Shown: positions 34,701 to 46,700 of the stretch, in pieces
Position numbering within the stretch: position 1 is the first letter of the stretch
How the letters are laid out: every line of letters starts with the position of its first letter
Source of the DNA: Ectocarpus siliculosus
Taxonomy: Eukaryota > Sar > Phaeophyceae > Ectocarpales > Ectocarpaceae
Direction: 5' to 3'
DNA: 64,000 nt
Assembly (NCBI GenBank): GCA_000310025.1
Contig: FN649746.1
Span: forward strand, 1,058,260 to 1,122,259
Made by a program: the position numbers and the translations under genes
Notes under the pieces: model-generated
Database searches by the model: none
What the model saw: only the letters and a program-made list of their open reading frames with translations
What the model was told of the DNA's origin: nothing

Positions 34701-35812
34701 CATACACGTTTAGCGCCCGCGTCAAGAAACGTCAGTTTGGGATCGAGGCTCAATCTCTTTTTTCTTCGTCACCACCGTCGAGCGCAGGCCATGGTATAGA
34801 GTTTGTTTCGGGTAGGATCCACGGCTGAAGTGTGTTTCTTAGTATATTTTTCTCGATTGTCGCCAACATCTGAGCCTTTGTTTCTTAGAGGTTGGTTTGC
34901 TTCTTGATCGCTGGCGCTAACTGCCGTAGTGTTGCTCGTAACAAGAAGTAGGGTGAACACAGTGCACGGGGGAGTCAGCCGTAAGATATCCTAGGCTGTT
35001 TTTGGCCGTCTTACACACACAGCGAGTTTGCTTCCAAAATTTCCATTTTTTTCGGTGCCAGTTGTCCAAATTTTCCAAATTTCCAAGTTTTCCCTCGGCC
35101 GCAAAAAATGGAGGGTCAATGGTCTACGGATTTGGAAAATTGGAAATTTGGAAGCGAAACAGCTGCTGTATATAACGATCCTTACAGGACACTCAGGAGC
35201 CCGAAGTTGTGCCTTCCCCCAGCAAAGAGGGCATGTCTTACCTTGTAGGCAAGTGTGAATCACCCTTCCAGTGGTGCATATGCTGTGTTCAAAGTGCATT
35301 TAACTCTACTTTGTGCACTTGTGGCTTCTACAGTACCCATGATATTATTGGCGTCTTGACTGCTAAAGCTATACCACTAGGAAGTTAGACGTGCAACTAA
35401 GTGACTGTTGCTTGTGCCTGTATCTCTGACGCTCGCAGGAAAGCTATACTACTAGGAAGTGAGACGTACAACTAAGGCAACTAAGTCAACGAAGTGTTGC
35501 TTGTGCCTGTATCTCTGACGCTCGCAGAACACCTTGGCGGGATATACGGCAGTGGGTATTATGGAACACTGGGACTTGTCTATGCAGCTCTTCAACGCGC
35601 GCGTGCGGTCACCCGTGCGTGAGTGGAACATGTTCAAGCAGAGAAATCCGGGGGTAATGTCCGGGCTTCGCGATGAGGTGCTTCAATGGGCTCACGAAAG
35701 CCCGGCCATTCACCGCGTAATAGGAACAGATATGCTGTTGTACTACTTTGCGCTGTCCATTTTCAAGCAGCAGACGACTGCATCACTTGGTACGAATTGG
35801 CTCGAGATGTGA
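28706..35812 (+). CDS. Secretory carbohydrate sulfotransferase-like protein
   Basis: Seven exons: 28706-28786, 29661-29793, 32100-32190, 32593-32719, 33104-33244, 34618-34662, 35528-35812. All phases match and give 300 aa. The first exon is a signal peptide/anchor (LLDTVRLACVFSLLVVG, residues 8-24). Sulfotransferase signatures: VFHHMVKSAGSTVKSLL (43-59), the PAPS 5'-phosphosulfate loop with K49, and YFTMLRHPIDRLVSAF (114-129), the 3'-phosphate site with R119 and S127. The rest (WCGHAEHPVPATERLLDFA, then an exon with LQQVQ, then WDLSMQLFNARV) is helical C-terminal sequence. It would transfer sulfate from PAPS to a glycan in the Golgi; the acceptor is unknown. Intron 3 uses a GC donor (AAG|GCGAGT at 32191), forced by phase. 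Exons four and seven are each preceded by a tandem-duplicated junction. Longest intron 2.3 kb. Confidence 0.87.
30007..31430 (+). repeat. Large direct duplication inside a sulfotransferase intron
   Basis: 30007-30440 and 30785-31430 share, in order, CCAGAAAAAA.CGCGTCC, CCAAGTCAGCA, TGTACAGCAAGTCAGAGGCC, CACACAGCGTACCAC and TTCACGCAGCGGAGCAT. The offset grows from 779 to 965 bp, so the second copy has gained about 190 bp of inserted sequence, including 31000-31170. Confidence 0.85.
30888..30966. repeat. Imperfect hairpin
   Basis: GCTGACTTGGCTTC (left) pairs with GAAGCCAAGTCAGC (right), extended by AAAACTGTC and GACAGTTTTT. It lies in the second copy of the intronic duplication. Confidence 0.75.
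32430..32655 (+). repeat. Tandem duplication of a sulfotransferase acceptor and exon start
   Basis: GTCCCAGAAATCCTTTAGAG at 32461 and GTCCCAGATATCCTTTGGAG at 32586 are 125 bp apart and each is followed by related exon sequence. The downstream copy is the real exon. In the upstream one (32468-32530) the frame breaks and a stop appears, and the RHPIDR motif is not reached. Confidence 0.85.
32815..32930 (+). repeat. Dispersed repeat family F
   Basis: GGACTCGACCCGCTATAGG, GTTGGGTACCCTCTGAG and ACCCTCTTATATCGGAG match 15785-15990 in the opposite orientation. Confidence 0.55.
33391..33640. mobile_element. MITE-like element(s) with GTCGGAGAGAT ends
   Basis: GTCGGAGAGATGGC at 33391 is answered by GCCATCTCTCCGAC ending at 33476, giving an 86-bp element. 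Two further right-end copies follow (ATCTCTCCGACCGG near 33550 and ATCTCCCCGACCGG near 33620). AT-rich interior, no coding capacity. It lies in a sulfotransferase intron. Confidence 0.7.
34182..34290. mobile_element. Second MITE copy of the GTCGGAGAGAT family
   Basis: GTTGGAGAGATCACACCGGG on the left and CACCCCGGTGCCATCTCTCC on the right enclose an AATTAAAT-containing interior like that at 33480-33510. Confidence 0.7.
35026..35160. mobile_element. Short inverted-repeat element
   Basis: GTTTGCTTCCAAAATTTCC (35026-35044) and its complement GGAAATTTGGAAGCGAAAC (35142-35160) flank about 95 bp. A-rich/T-rich arms extend the pairing. No coding content. Confidence 0.7.
35366..35527 (+). repeat. Tandem duplication of a splice acceptor
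   Basis: Units 35366-35438 and 35441-35527 share AAGCTATAC.ACTAGGAAGT and end with the identical TGCCTGTATCTCTGACGCTC GCAG acceptor. The second acceptor precedes the terminal sulfotransferase exon; the first is a complete duplicate 89 bp upstream. Confidence 0.9.
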
Positions 35813-37525
35813 TCTCTCTGTCACGACCGTACTCGCGAACATTTTGGTATGCCCGATGGCAGCTGACTCCCACGAGCGGTACGACAGTGTAGTTCTTGTT
35901 CAGATTTTTGGGGGTGTATGGTGCTGTTTCGCCGTTCCTTCGGAATGATGTGTGGAGTGTTTCTCGATTCGCCTTATATGAACACGAAGACTGGTGTGAC
36001 CGAAGCAGTGATCACGATTGGTCTCGTTAAAGAGGCGACTTATTGTTTCTTAAAAATATTTTTAAAATGATTCATTTTCTTTTTTTTGCCGTTTGTAGGC
36101 TCCTTGTATCTTGTGTCCTCATGTGTCGAGATATAGACAAAATGAGCGCGATCTCTTGTACCTGGCATCGTATCGGATAAGAGGTCAACGCTTGGTATTA
36201 AAATGTACATCGGTTGGGCAGACTAGAGCTTAGCGATGCTGCCCAGAGGGTGTTTGTGTTGTGTAGTATTGAAGTCACCTTGTTGCATACGGCGACAGGC
36301 TACAGAACCGCAGAAAAGCATGGCAACGGTGTCTTGTGTGTGTTGGTGAATTTTGACGTCCACGAACCTTTAGCGACCCCCTGTGGCCTAAGGTTCACCT
36401 CGTACCTACTGGCAGCAGGTTGTGGGTTCGATTCTCTCTTAGGAACGTTTTATTTGCCTACAAATAGCTTGGACAGACCGAGGTAGACAGAAAGCCGAGT
36501 GTTTTGCTTCCAGGCGCGAAAAAAACTACTTCTACGTGTTTGTTAATGTACTTGTTTCTTTTTATTTTCAGTTTGGGTTGTGCCATACGAATATGCGGTG
36601 GGAACTAATTAATTTCGCGAATGAACGCAGTATTGACACACTTGGACTTGCCGGTGGATGGGGGACGGGGACGACTGGACCCTTGTCGCACCCCCGAAAC
36701 GGCGTTCTTCACGGTTGGCGTATTGTTTTGCGTGACGGAATGATGAATGCTTTTCGGAAATATTTGGCTTGAGGCGAACGGAACACTTAGCATAGTTGCG
36801 AGCTCCTACATATTTTCCGCGGTTTCCGTCGAGCATTGGGTCACGCGCGCGGGGGCGTGACGCTGCTTCTACTCCGAGTTTTTGTTTCGCCGAAAATTGA
36901 TTCGACGATGTGGTTAGGATGATTATGATTGTCGTGTGGTTTCTCCACCAACAACGCGTTCTTGGCGCAGGCATTTAAGGCGTATTCTAGTGCCGGTGTT
37001 TCATCTATGAACACTAGTCTATGCCTATGGTCAACAACAACAAAAAGAACCAACATGGGATTCTTTTGTTTTTTAGTTGGGCCCTGCCCGGGGGACCTAT
37101 CTGTGTCGGATAACCTTTCTCGGGCACCCTTGATTTTTGTGCTAACAGTATTGTGATCGCGCCTAGTTGTGACATGCCGAGCATCGTGTCCACAGACTCC
37201 TCGCAGCGCGAACACACACCCTATTGTCCTCTTACAAACCGGACGCCAACCGTTCCAGCTATCTGCACACTTGCATCGTCTACGGGGTTGCTGCGTACCC
37301 CGTCAGCTTCGTTTTTCGCACGTTTCGAGGCCGTCATGTGCACTCTTCGTACTTGGTGTTGCCACAAAAGTGAAGCAACACACCCATCCGCCCCCCAAAA
37401 GCTTCAAAATGTTGACATCGTAGGCACACACGGTGTCACGTACAGCTGCACTACACTTGAGTCCCAATCCTGTGGGAAAAACTACTGCAGGTAGCCGGCA
37501 AGGTGCGTGCTCAATATTGCCACGA
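35813..37525. other. Convergent intergenic region
   Basis: Lies between the 3' ends of the sulfotransferase (+) and LRR/EF-hand (-) genes. It holds a tRNA-like block (36365-36445). A minus-strand open stretch at about 36890-37040 (reading ..RLVFIDETPALEYALNA..) looks protein-like but cannot be joined to either gene with confidence. Confidence 0.5.
36365..36445 (+). mobile_element. tRNA-like sequence, probably a SINE head
   Basis: TGTGGCCTAAGGTTCA resembles an A box and GTGGGTTCGATTCTC a B box, spaced as in a tRNA. The T-arm pairs imperfectly and no acceptor stem closes, so this is a tRNA-derived repeat rather than a functional tRNA gene. Confidence 0.4.
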
Positions 37526-37729
37526 TCACCGTAGTTTGTGAGGGTTATCCCCTGCTAAAACATGTGCCATGAGCGTCTCTCTCAGCTTCCACTTCGGCGC
37601 GCACCCCGTGGCCGGATCTGAGCTGTAGCGTAGGGTCAAGCGACCGCAGTGCCTAGGCCCGCCGTTGTGCGCGCTGTCGGGCGTGGTCCAACTCATTGGC
37701 AATTCCCAGCCTGGGACGGGCCTGCCCGT
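37526..37729 (-). CDS. Probable last exon of the LRR/EF-hand gene
   Basis: Open frame ending in TGA at 37526 with VPGWELPMSWTTPD and GRLTLRYSSDPATGCAPKW, resembling the second half of the repeated module (compare GRWFVNNPPKGKVRLDYVS in 43484-43305). The acceptor is unclear (candidates just after 37729 or about 12 bases further in), and one short exon between here and 39196 is probably unfound. Confidence 0.6.
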   Translation of the reverse strand, partial: TGRPVPGWELPMSWTTPDSAHNGGPRHCGRLTLRYSSDPATGCAPKWKLRETLMAHVLAGDNPHKLR

Positions 37730-40700
37730 GGTGACAACCATAGCACGAGAGAACGGACATGAAATCGAGCCTGGGCGTGTGGAAATCGGCTATAATAGTT
37801 GGTTAGGATGTTTGCCCTGCGAGCGAAGCCGGTACAGTTATGAGCACGGCCGGCTTCCAACTACTACATGGCGAAAACGTTTTTGCGTATGCGGAACACA
37901 CATGTGTCCCGCCACCCACCACTAGCTTCTTCTTTGGGAGAACGATCTTATGTGAGAAAGGGCCGCCGGCCTACCTATTACCTTGGCACCATTGCCATTC
38001 TGTAAGTTTGAGTCACGTACGTTGGGCGGAACGAACACCGTCTAGGGTACAACCCATTGATTACTAATTACCGCGGTCATACGGTTTGTCGGTGAGGGCG
38101 GGTGCTGGCGTGAGATCTAATCCGGTTAGACGAACAAGTAGCTTAGGATTTACATAATATGTAGTAGCTCATAGAAGGATGTGGCGAAAATGAGCATACA
38201 CAAATAAGTATTTTCATCCCTCTAAACACCGCGGCATGGCGACGTGTTGCTCGCGACGTGCATGTGCTTCACATACATGGTGGTATTGAACGTCACAGTA
38301 AATAGCAAGTTTGGTGAGGCAGATATAGCCGATGCAGACTACTGTTTATTGAAACTGTTGAATTTGCCAGAGGCTTTTTTGTTCCTGTATTTCGGGGTAT
38401 CAGAATGGAGAAGAGTATTTTGGAGTGGTCACTTTCTCGGAGAGCTGATGTGCAAGGAGAAGGCTTGCTTGACAGGCGTGCAATAGCAGAACTACACAAC
38501 ATCAGTAGTAGGTAGACTCAGAGATAGGGATACAAAGGATTGGCCAGGTTAGGAGGCCAAGAAATTGCATTCTCTCCCGCCCACCCACCCTTTTCTTTCG
38601 AAGGTGAGGGAACGGAAGGAATGCAAGGGTTACGGTCAATGGGGTAGAGTAATGGTAGAGTACCATTTGGGGACTTGGTCGTCTGAGAGGTTCCGCACAG
38701 TAGAAATATTTCCCCACACCGGTGGAAAGAGAAACCCCGGGCTGTTTTCTTAGGGAAGAGAGAGAGAGACAGTAGTACTGAGGGACAGAGACACGGTAGG
38801 ACAGGCGTAGAGGGAGTCTGCAGGAAACGTGTTCTGTCAGTGTCGTTTCTCTCTCTTCCCCGCGTGTGAAGAGAAAACATTAACGCAAAAATAAAAATGG
38901 AAAGAAAAAAAAAAAACCTTGAGGGTTTTATTGAGCACTATCACACGGCCATTCGAAACCCTCACCTTTGCGCGTAGGACCAGCTGTACTCCTCGTTCAC
39001 CCAATTTTCGCCGGGCTCACCCACCGCTAGTCTAGCCAATACCTGCTTGGTATTGGCATCGGTCCGGCCAGGGAACACATTTTGTGGGAATGAGCAACGC
39101 CAGGCAACGCCAGGCTAAACTGTTTGAAGCTCACGTACGTACCGAGATGGCATGTGCTCTCTCGATGTGTCGTGCTGTTCCTGTGTCGCGCTCACCTTGC
39201 ACACCTCCCGATCGTCTCGATGCGCGAGGTCTAAGTCGTAGGTGCGGTCGGGCTTCTTGGGATTGTAAACATTTAGGGGGCCTATCCTCCACAGAAACTC
39301 GTCGGACTCAGCCTGTGGGTCAAGCAAGGGGCGGATTTGCGCACGGTATGTATTAGATGCATTTCGCTACTGACGTTTTTATTAAGTTGGACGACGCACA
39401 GTTACGCGAGGTGTTGGGTTGTACATGTGCACCACAAGCGGTAGAAGTAGGTGCATCAGGGGAACAGGCAGGCTTTGTGTATCGAGAAACACTTTCGGTC
39501 CTACATAGTCCGACATAGGTATGTACGCACTTGCGTAAACTCGTCCAAAATTAGATCGGTGTCCTCCAGATCGACCAGGCGCCCGAAGAGCGTGGTGGCG
39601 ACAATGACCCGGAGGAAGTCGCATCTCGGAAAAAAGTTCATGGTCGTGATCACCTGTTCTTCGCAGCCATTACCAAGAAACATGCGTAGGATAACAAAAC
39701 ATTATGCACGTTACAGCAGTCGGTCGGCACGAACTCGAGCAAGGATGGGTGGGTCTCGCCTCGTTGACTGTCTTCTGGACAACGATTGATCATGACCGAA
39801 CAGTTCTGAAGGCCTCGGGGGGGGGGGTGGAAACGCGGCCCTAGCGCCTCGCACGCCAACGCATACATCGAAACAAAGATTGAGGGCAACGGTCTGTTTC
39901 GTGAACAGCGGCTTACGAGAGCCATGGGACCGCTCCTCGAAACCGGCTTGCCGAACAAAACCCAAAACCTGCACTCTAGGCAGCGAACGAGTTACTATAT
40001 TCGTCCATGGGTGTGAATACAGTATTAAGGGACATGCACGTGGTTACACTTCCGAGGCCGACCTGCTTCGCCGTGAGCCAGTGATGAAGCACCTGCACCT
40101 TAAGCTCGCACAGCTTACTCAGGGCCAGCTTATAGTCTTGCACATACTGTGGTCGAGTGTCCAAAGGCGACCGCGGCGACGGCGGAATGAGGGCGTATTT
40201 GGTGTCGAAAGTGCTCCTAAAGCGACGACAGCGCCCACGCTGCAACAGCTGAAACGGGTTCAGCTGTTAGTGGTTACGGTTAGGGCAAGCGTTCAACCCA
40301 TATCCCGCATGTTCCTGAGGGCTACTGCTGTGCTGCTTCTGATCCGACACTCTGAAGGGCAACCCGCTCCCCTTCACGTCAGATAGCTAGAGGAGTCGAG
40401 CGATGGCAAGAGAAACGACACGTCCAAAACAAGAAAAAAACACAAAGAAGATATTGAATACTGAACGCCCGTGCCTCGCACCGAACCTGAGGCTTGCCGA
40501 TGACCTTTCGCCACTTGAGCGGCATGTGATACAGCGGTTTTTGCTTGTCACCGAAGCTAGGCTTCGACTCCGTCAAGTCGGGGGGCTCATTCTTTCCGGA
40601 TCCGGGTGCTGCTATTGGCGATGCCGCTCTCACAACCGCATTCCCTACGCCTTTTGCGGAAAATCATGCGCGAGATTCCGGGTAGCAAACACCAGATCAA

Positions 40701-43700
40701 TCTATCGCCGATGTGTAAAGGAAAGACCCCACGGTGTGGCACACAATTAGCGGGTTCTTTGTCGTGAGCTTACCCTGAATTTTGGTCTTCAACAAAAATC
40801 GCGGCTGTTGGTTAAGCCTCGAATCGCACTAGTGACATGCCGAGCTGTTGAAAGGCAGGACACAGTGATACCCAGCCCCGTCGACGTTACCTAGATCGTC
40901 ATGGAGCTCGTTTTGCTTTTGGTCCCCCCGATCGCCGTCCACCTCTTCATTAGGCGGATCTTCACCCTTGGGGTCTGGCGGGAGTTCACCTGACACATTC
41001 GGCAGGGCACGCATGGGTCCCATGTTTGCTTCGACCTTCGCATCATGCGGGGGTGAGGGGGGAGGTTTCGGCGCCGTTGCATGCCATTCACATCCTTGCA
41101 CTCGACACGACGTCGCCGCACAGCGGGACTGGCGGCTGCACCCACCTCTCCCACCATCAAAAACGTGTCACAACACAATAGACCCAAGGAAATTGGACTG
41201 CACCAACAACAACAGAGGCAAATGAAAAGAGAGGCAAAGGTGCACCACAACAAGGGTGTATTCTTGAATTATCCACCATTCAAGTGGAAATCTTGAAGCC
41301 TGACAATCGACACAAACTCTGAGCTGCGCTCACCGCCGGGGGGAGAACCTGCCCTGTCGCCGCCCTCACTTCCTTTGCTTTCTCCCGATAGTACCGAACC
41401 GCGAGGACCGATTTCCACGTCTTCGTCGGGCACAAGAGGGTGGCCAAGTTCGACGATGGCCCACGCTCGTCTTCGCTCGGATTTGCTCGAAACATGATAC
41501 TCGGCGTGGAAGGCCAAAATCTAGAGGTCAGCGGATACGCGCAGCCACGCATACGAATAGGATGAGTAAGGAATGTATAGCGTCCTCGTGCTTGTTTGTT
41601 TAGCTGCTGATTGAACCGCGCTGTCGTAGGTGAGGTAGACACACGCCGGTTGCATGTATTGCTGGCACTTCGGCCCGTCTTTGCAATGCTGGCGAGGTGT
41701 TCATACCCCTTGAAGACCGCTGATCGCCCCCCCCAAACTGACGTGTACGCTTTTTGTGAAAGGTTTACAAGGCAATGGTTCTGTGGACCTGATCGGGCGT
41801 GATTGACCTCAGCAGCCCTTCCTTCACCATGGCGTGCACGGCCTCCATCTCCCGCAGAATCGCGGACTCTAAACTCGACGATCTGCGATGTGGAAGTGGG
41901 TCGTTTAAGTGGTCCAAAGCAAGTACTGCGTGAGTCAGAAACTCTCACACCACCGCTGGAGTGGAGGCAGCAGGCTCTTTGGAAAGCGCACGATTGGGTC
42001 TACAGGCTACGACCGGTCCCTTGAAGGGTGCGGGCGGCGTCTCAGACGCGATCAAAGAACATGTTTGTATATTTTCGATAAACATGTTCGCCAGGGGTCG
42101 TGCAACGCCGGCATATCAGACAATCCTCGGTATGTCAACCGGCATCGGTCAACGGAAAAAGAGGAACCCCAAGGGCTCAACTCTAAACATACCGCGACCT
42201 CCACTACACACTCAGCCGATTGGTTGCTTGGACGGCGGAACAGCTGCCGTTGTTGCCTGCTCTCACCCTTGATCGGGGCTTCTACTCCGAAACGACCGGT
42301 CCCCACGAACGCCGCCGCCTTCTCCTTCCACTTGGGGCAGCGCTGGGATCATGGTGAGCGGTTTGAGCACTACGCGGGGTGAACAAAGCAAGGACTCCCC
42401 GGCTGCTGTAGCCGTACCCGTTCCCATGGTGACTTTGGGTACTTTCTGCTTGGCCCGCTTCGGGTGGCTCGTCGCGCGCGCAGTATCTTCCGCTGTGGTG
42501 ACGATACTTGCGGCCTTGGAGGTCAGTTGAGCATTGGAGACCACGCTGGCCTAGGTCGTTTATTGATGGACCCGGGCAACGAAGGGCGGCGTTAGTCAAT
42601 CAATGGTCAGCGGTCCTCAGGAGGGAATGGTTTCGTAGAGGGTGATGAAGAAGCAAGTTCGTCAAGCTTCTTGGGAACAACGTGCTGTTGGGGAAGGGAG
42701 AATCCCCCTGAATAAACTTCCTTTAAACCTGGACACGCTGTATGTAGGTGGTTCCCGAAGAGGCATAAATATTCCACCTCGACCCACACTAACCCCAGTA
42801 AGGGTGCCGGCACTTCCCACGGACATCGAGCCGAATCTGTCCGCAGCGGCCGCTTGTCCTGGGCTTTGTTCAAACAGGAAGGGGTGCTCCGTGCTCCTCT
42901 GCAGATCCCCCAGGTCAAGGCAGGTCAGCAGCTGCTCCACAGCCCGTGATCACGCGAAAGGGGAATGCGATCAGGCGTACAACGGCGGGGTCGGGTGCGC
43001 GTGCGTGGGAATACACCCAGGGCCACGGGCAGTCCGATGGTTAGCAGTCCCGAGACCATGTTCGAGGAAGGAAGGCACGTCTTGGCAACACGTCAACAGA
43101 CAACACATCTCTTCAGACGACTCGTGTGAAGCTGGTCAAGACTTTGGAGCGCCTTGGTGTGAAAACAAAGCTACGAGCGTCATGTCGCATCTGACCGTAG
43201 TCCCGTGCCACTCGAACCAGGACGCCTGAAGCGCTGTGTGGTCAGCGAAGCCGATTATAGCTGAAGGCAGACACCGTTTAAACAGAAACCGCGCTCTTTC
43301 TTGCCTGTCTGAACCGGCGGTCGCTGAGAGGCCTGGTCCCCGGGAAGGGGCGAGTCGTTGAGACGTAGTCCAGCCGCACCTTCCCCTTCGGAGGATTGTT
43401 CACGAACCAGCGCCCCTCCATTCCTCGACCGGCAAACGGAAGGCCGTTAAAGGTTTCGTTGCGGAAGTTGTTCCAGTAGCCCCTCTGCCAGGTACGTGGG
43501 GGTGAAAGTATACCATCAACAATGGGCGGGAAAGGGAAATCGACAGGTCGACGAAGGTGGGGGGAAATGATAAGACGGCAAGGGTGGAGGTGAGAGGCGA
43601 AGAACCATGCAGGCGGACAGACTGGCCAAGCCACGCGGGGAAAGAGAACGACAGAACAACTGATACTGTTGTATGACCGGTGGAAAGTCTGATGAGCATT

Positions 43701-46700
43701 AACAATAACCCAACAGGTTGGTTGATTGCTCGGTCTGCAACAACATTTCTTAACGCTCGTGCCATAAGCAAGCGGGTCATATCCCACGGAGTCTGTTTCT
43801 GCGAGTTCCTCTCCAAAGGCTTGGATAAAGACAGGCAAGTGTCAAGGCCAAGTCTGTCGGTGGTGGCCGCTTCAAACCAGATGCCAGATATTGCCCATCG
43901 ATTGAGCTGAGAGCGACTGATGCATTGAGTCCACATGAATGCGAAAATGGCTTCACGCCCCCCTCCGAGGGGATGCCTGGGACCTCCGTTGTATCGGCTG
44001 TTTTGCTCATATGCCCTGTCTTAGTGCAGTCGTTCCTTGGGTACCTGTGATACCCAGTCGCTGGTCTTGAACCGTGACCCACGGGCGTCGGTGCCCAGCA
44101 AGTTTCAAATACGCGAAATGACCATGATCACCATAAAAACAGAAAAGTGGGTTGCGCCAAAGGTGGAGAAAAAGATGGTCCCCTGCGGATGCCCCACTGT
44201 TTGTGATCAAATACTCAAGTGACCAAGACTCGCAATTTTGTTGCTGTTCATCGGCGTCTGATTTGTCAGCGCATCGTGGCAAGAGCAGCCCGAAGCCATG
44301 CGTGTGCACGTTCAAGGGAGCTCACCCGAAGCACGTGGGCCACTACACAATATTGGGCAGACAAGCGCGCACCTGGCTTGTGTCATGCCTTCCCGCCGCT
44401 CCCGAGATCCCGTGGCCCTTTTCCGCGTGGTTGATCATGGCCAGCCGCTTCGCAGCGATAAGGTGCTTCCTGTCCGACATATCCAGGCAGTACGAACCGG
44501 TCGGGTTGCCCACGAGAGGGCCCCAGGCCTACATGCGTGTTGTCGGCCGAACCGGTGCTTGTTAGCTTTGTGTTGTGATGAGGAAAAGGACTTGGCAGCG
44601 TGGTTGGTCGTGGCACGAGTATAGTTGTCTGAGAGAGCGATCGTGTGGCCAAGCAATATGGTTGACGAGGTCAGACGTTAAAGGGTATACTTCGCATGAA
44701 GGACAGAAGGGAAGGGCAGAATGAGGTGACGAAGACGGCAGGGCAGGGGGAGAGACGAGGGTGTTGATCTTTTCGAGGCAGATATTGCTTGGGGGATAGT
44801 TCCTTCTTGCCGACACAGCCGTCACCAGTTGCCAGCCGATGGCCAAACGTAGACAACGGCAGCGAATACGACAAAGAAAGACTTTCTCTCCGCTTAATCA
44901 GCATGTGCAGGGGAAATTCGAACCCCAGCGATGACATACCTCGCATTCGGGATGTTTGTTTTCTCGGGGTTCTCGCCAAATGCGGTTTGCTCCAACGTTC
45001 TCGAATGTGCGAGTCAACAGTGCTTTGTATTCAACAAGGGTTACAAACGATGCTTTTCTTGGGGAAGAAGTGTCGTCCCAGGATGTGACCGGTGGTACTT
45101 CGGGTGTCTGATACCTGGCCAAGTTTGCTCCTCAGCTCCAGCTTCTGCGCGTAGGTTAAGTTGTTCTCGATAAGAGACACCACGTTCCGATCTGATGACA
45201 TCTGGAGACATGCAGATCACACGAGGTGCAGCAGAGCAGTTAGCGTTGTCGCTTTCGACCCCTTCCAAGCGTCACACAAACGAATAAATACCGTTGTACT
45301 CGACGAATCATCACTACTGTCGGAAGGCGAAGTGGAAAGCACTACGACATGACAACTGTCGTTGGGCGTTGGTCGTGCACTGTAATGTGTTGCGGATAGG
45401 TGATCCCAAGAAAGGCTGGTTTCCGAGAGCACAAGAAAAGCTGAAAGCAGGAAAAAAAAGCGATGCAAAAAGTGATCGCGTCTCACACAGGGAGGCCTGC
45501 GGTGTCTTTCATACTTCCGTTTTCATGATACCGTCTTCTGCATCATTGCACACGAAGCGCTCTTTTACGATTCATGCGCAACGGAACAGCGTTCGCCCTA
45601 ACCTGTGGCAGTAATATCTCCAGGATGTCGACGAGATTCATGCCGTTGTTCCACTCGTCTATCAAAGCCTGGGCGTTGAGACTCGTCATGTAGAAGTCGG
45701 TGCCCTTTGCAGCAAACGAGGAAAGGGGGGCAAGGGGTGAACCCAACGACATACTCTACGGAAGCAAACCGCGCCTCAGATCCTAGCAAGCCCAACATTT
45801 TCCCAGGCGCTACGATCCTGCCGTGTGTAAGTATTAGCACAATGTTCTGCATTCTGAGACTAACGTCAACCGCTCTCCTGTTAGTTGACGTTTACAGTAG
45901 TCCCCCTCCGTGTTCCGGAGCGGAACACCCCTTACCTCCGTCGCTAGCTGAAACATCTCCAGCCTGTCTTGCTCTGTCTTTGCCGAGTATCTGATGTTGG
46001 AGATGAGCGAGTCGACAGCTTCCTGAGAGGCCACCTCGATAGGAGCGGGGGCGACATAGTCCGCCAAAACCGTCATCCGCAACCGGCCCTCCCTGAACAC
46101 AGCAGCAGCAGGGGGCAAGAATCAATGCTAAGGTACAGCGGGGGGCGACTCCGAGTCTCGAACGCGGAGGTTGCCTTGTCCTGTGACGCAACCCGCCGTC
46201 ATCGCGACAAACATGCAGTTCGGAACATCTGGCACCCAAGAACGTTCCCAACACGGAGGAGTGCTTTCAAGCTGAAAACTAGGGGCGATGTGCCGCGTTT
46301 CCCGGTGGAGTACGTGAATGTCCTCGGAGTTGCAGCTCCTAAGACGGTTGGATGTGCTTTGCCCACCCCCCGAGTCGAATGAGCCACCTTTGGCAAAGTA
46401 GGAAGGATCGATTGGCCATCGGTAATCGGTCTTGTGGGAACCATCTTCCGTCCTCTCGAGGACGCGTGGTTAATGGTCTAACCGCTAAGGCATGCAAAAC
46501 ATAAGAGTACGCCCCCCTCCCCCCCGAATCGAATGGACACCATGGCGTCACCGTTTCATCGACCGATCGCCGGCCATCCGGGCGCGCGCTTCTCTCACCT
46601 GGGGATGGTCCACGCACGGTTGCCCGAGGTCTCGCAGAGCACTCCGGGAGAGGGCAGGGCCGGCGCAAGGAACTCATGGGTCATGAAATCGACGAACTCG

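Noticed and set aside
36365-36445. Functional tRNA gene
   Set aside because: A- and B-box-like motifs are present, but the T stem has a mismatch and no acceptor stem closes.
42642-43229. 195-codon plus-strand ORF
   Set aside because: Overlaps minus-strand linker exons of the LRR/EF-hand gene on the other strand and has no motif or splice support.
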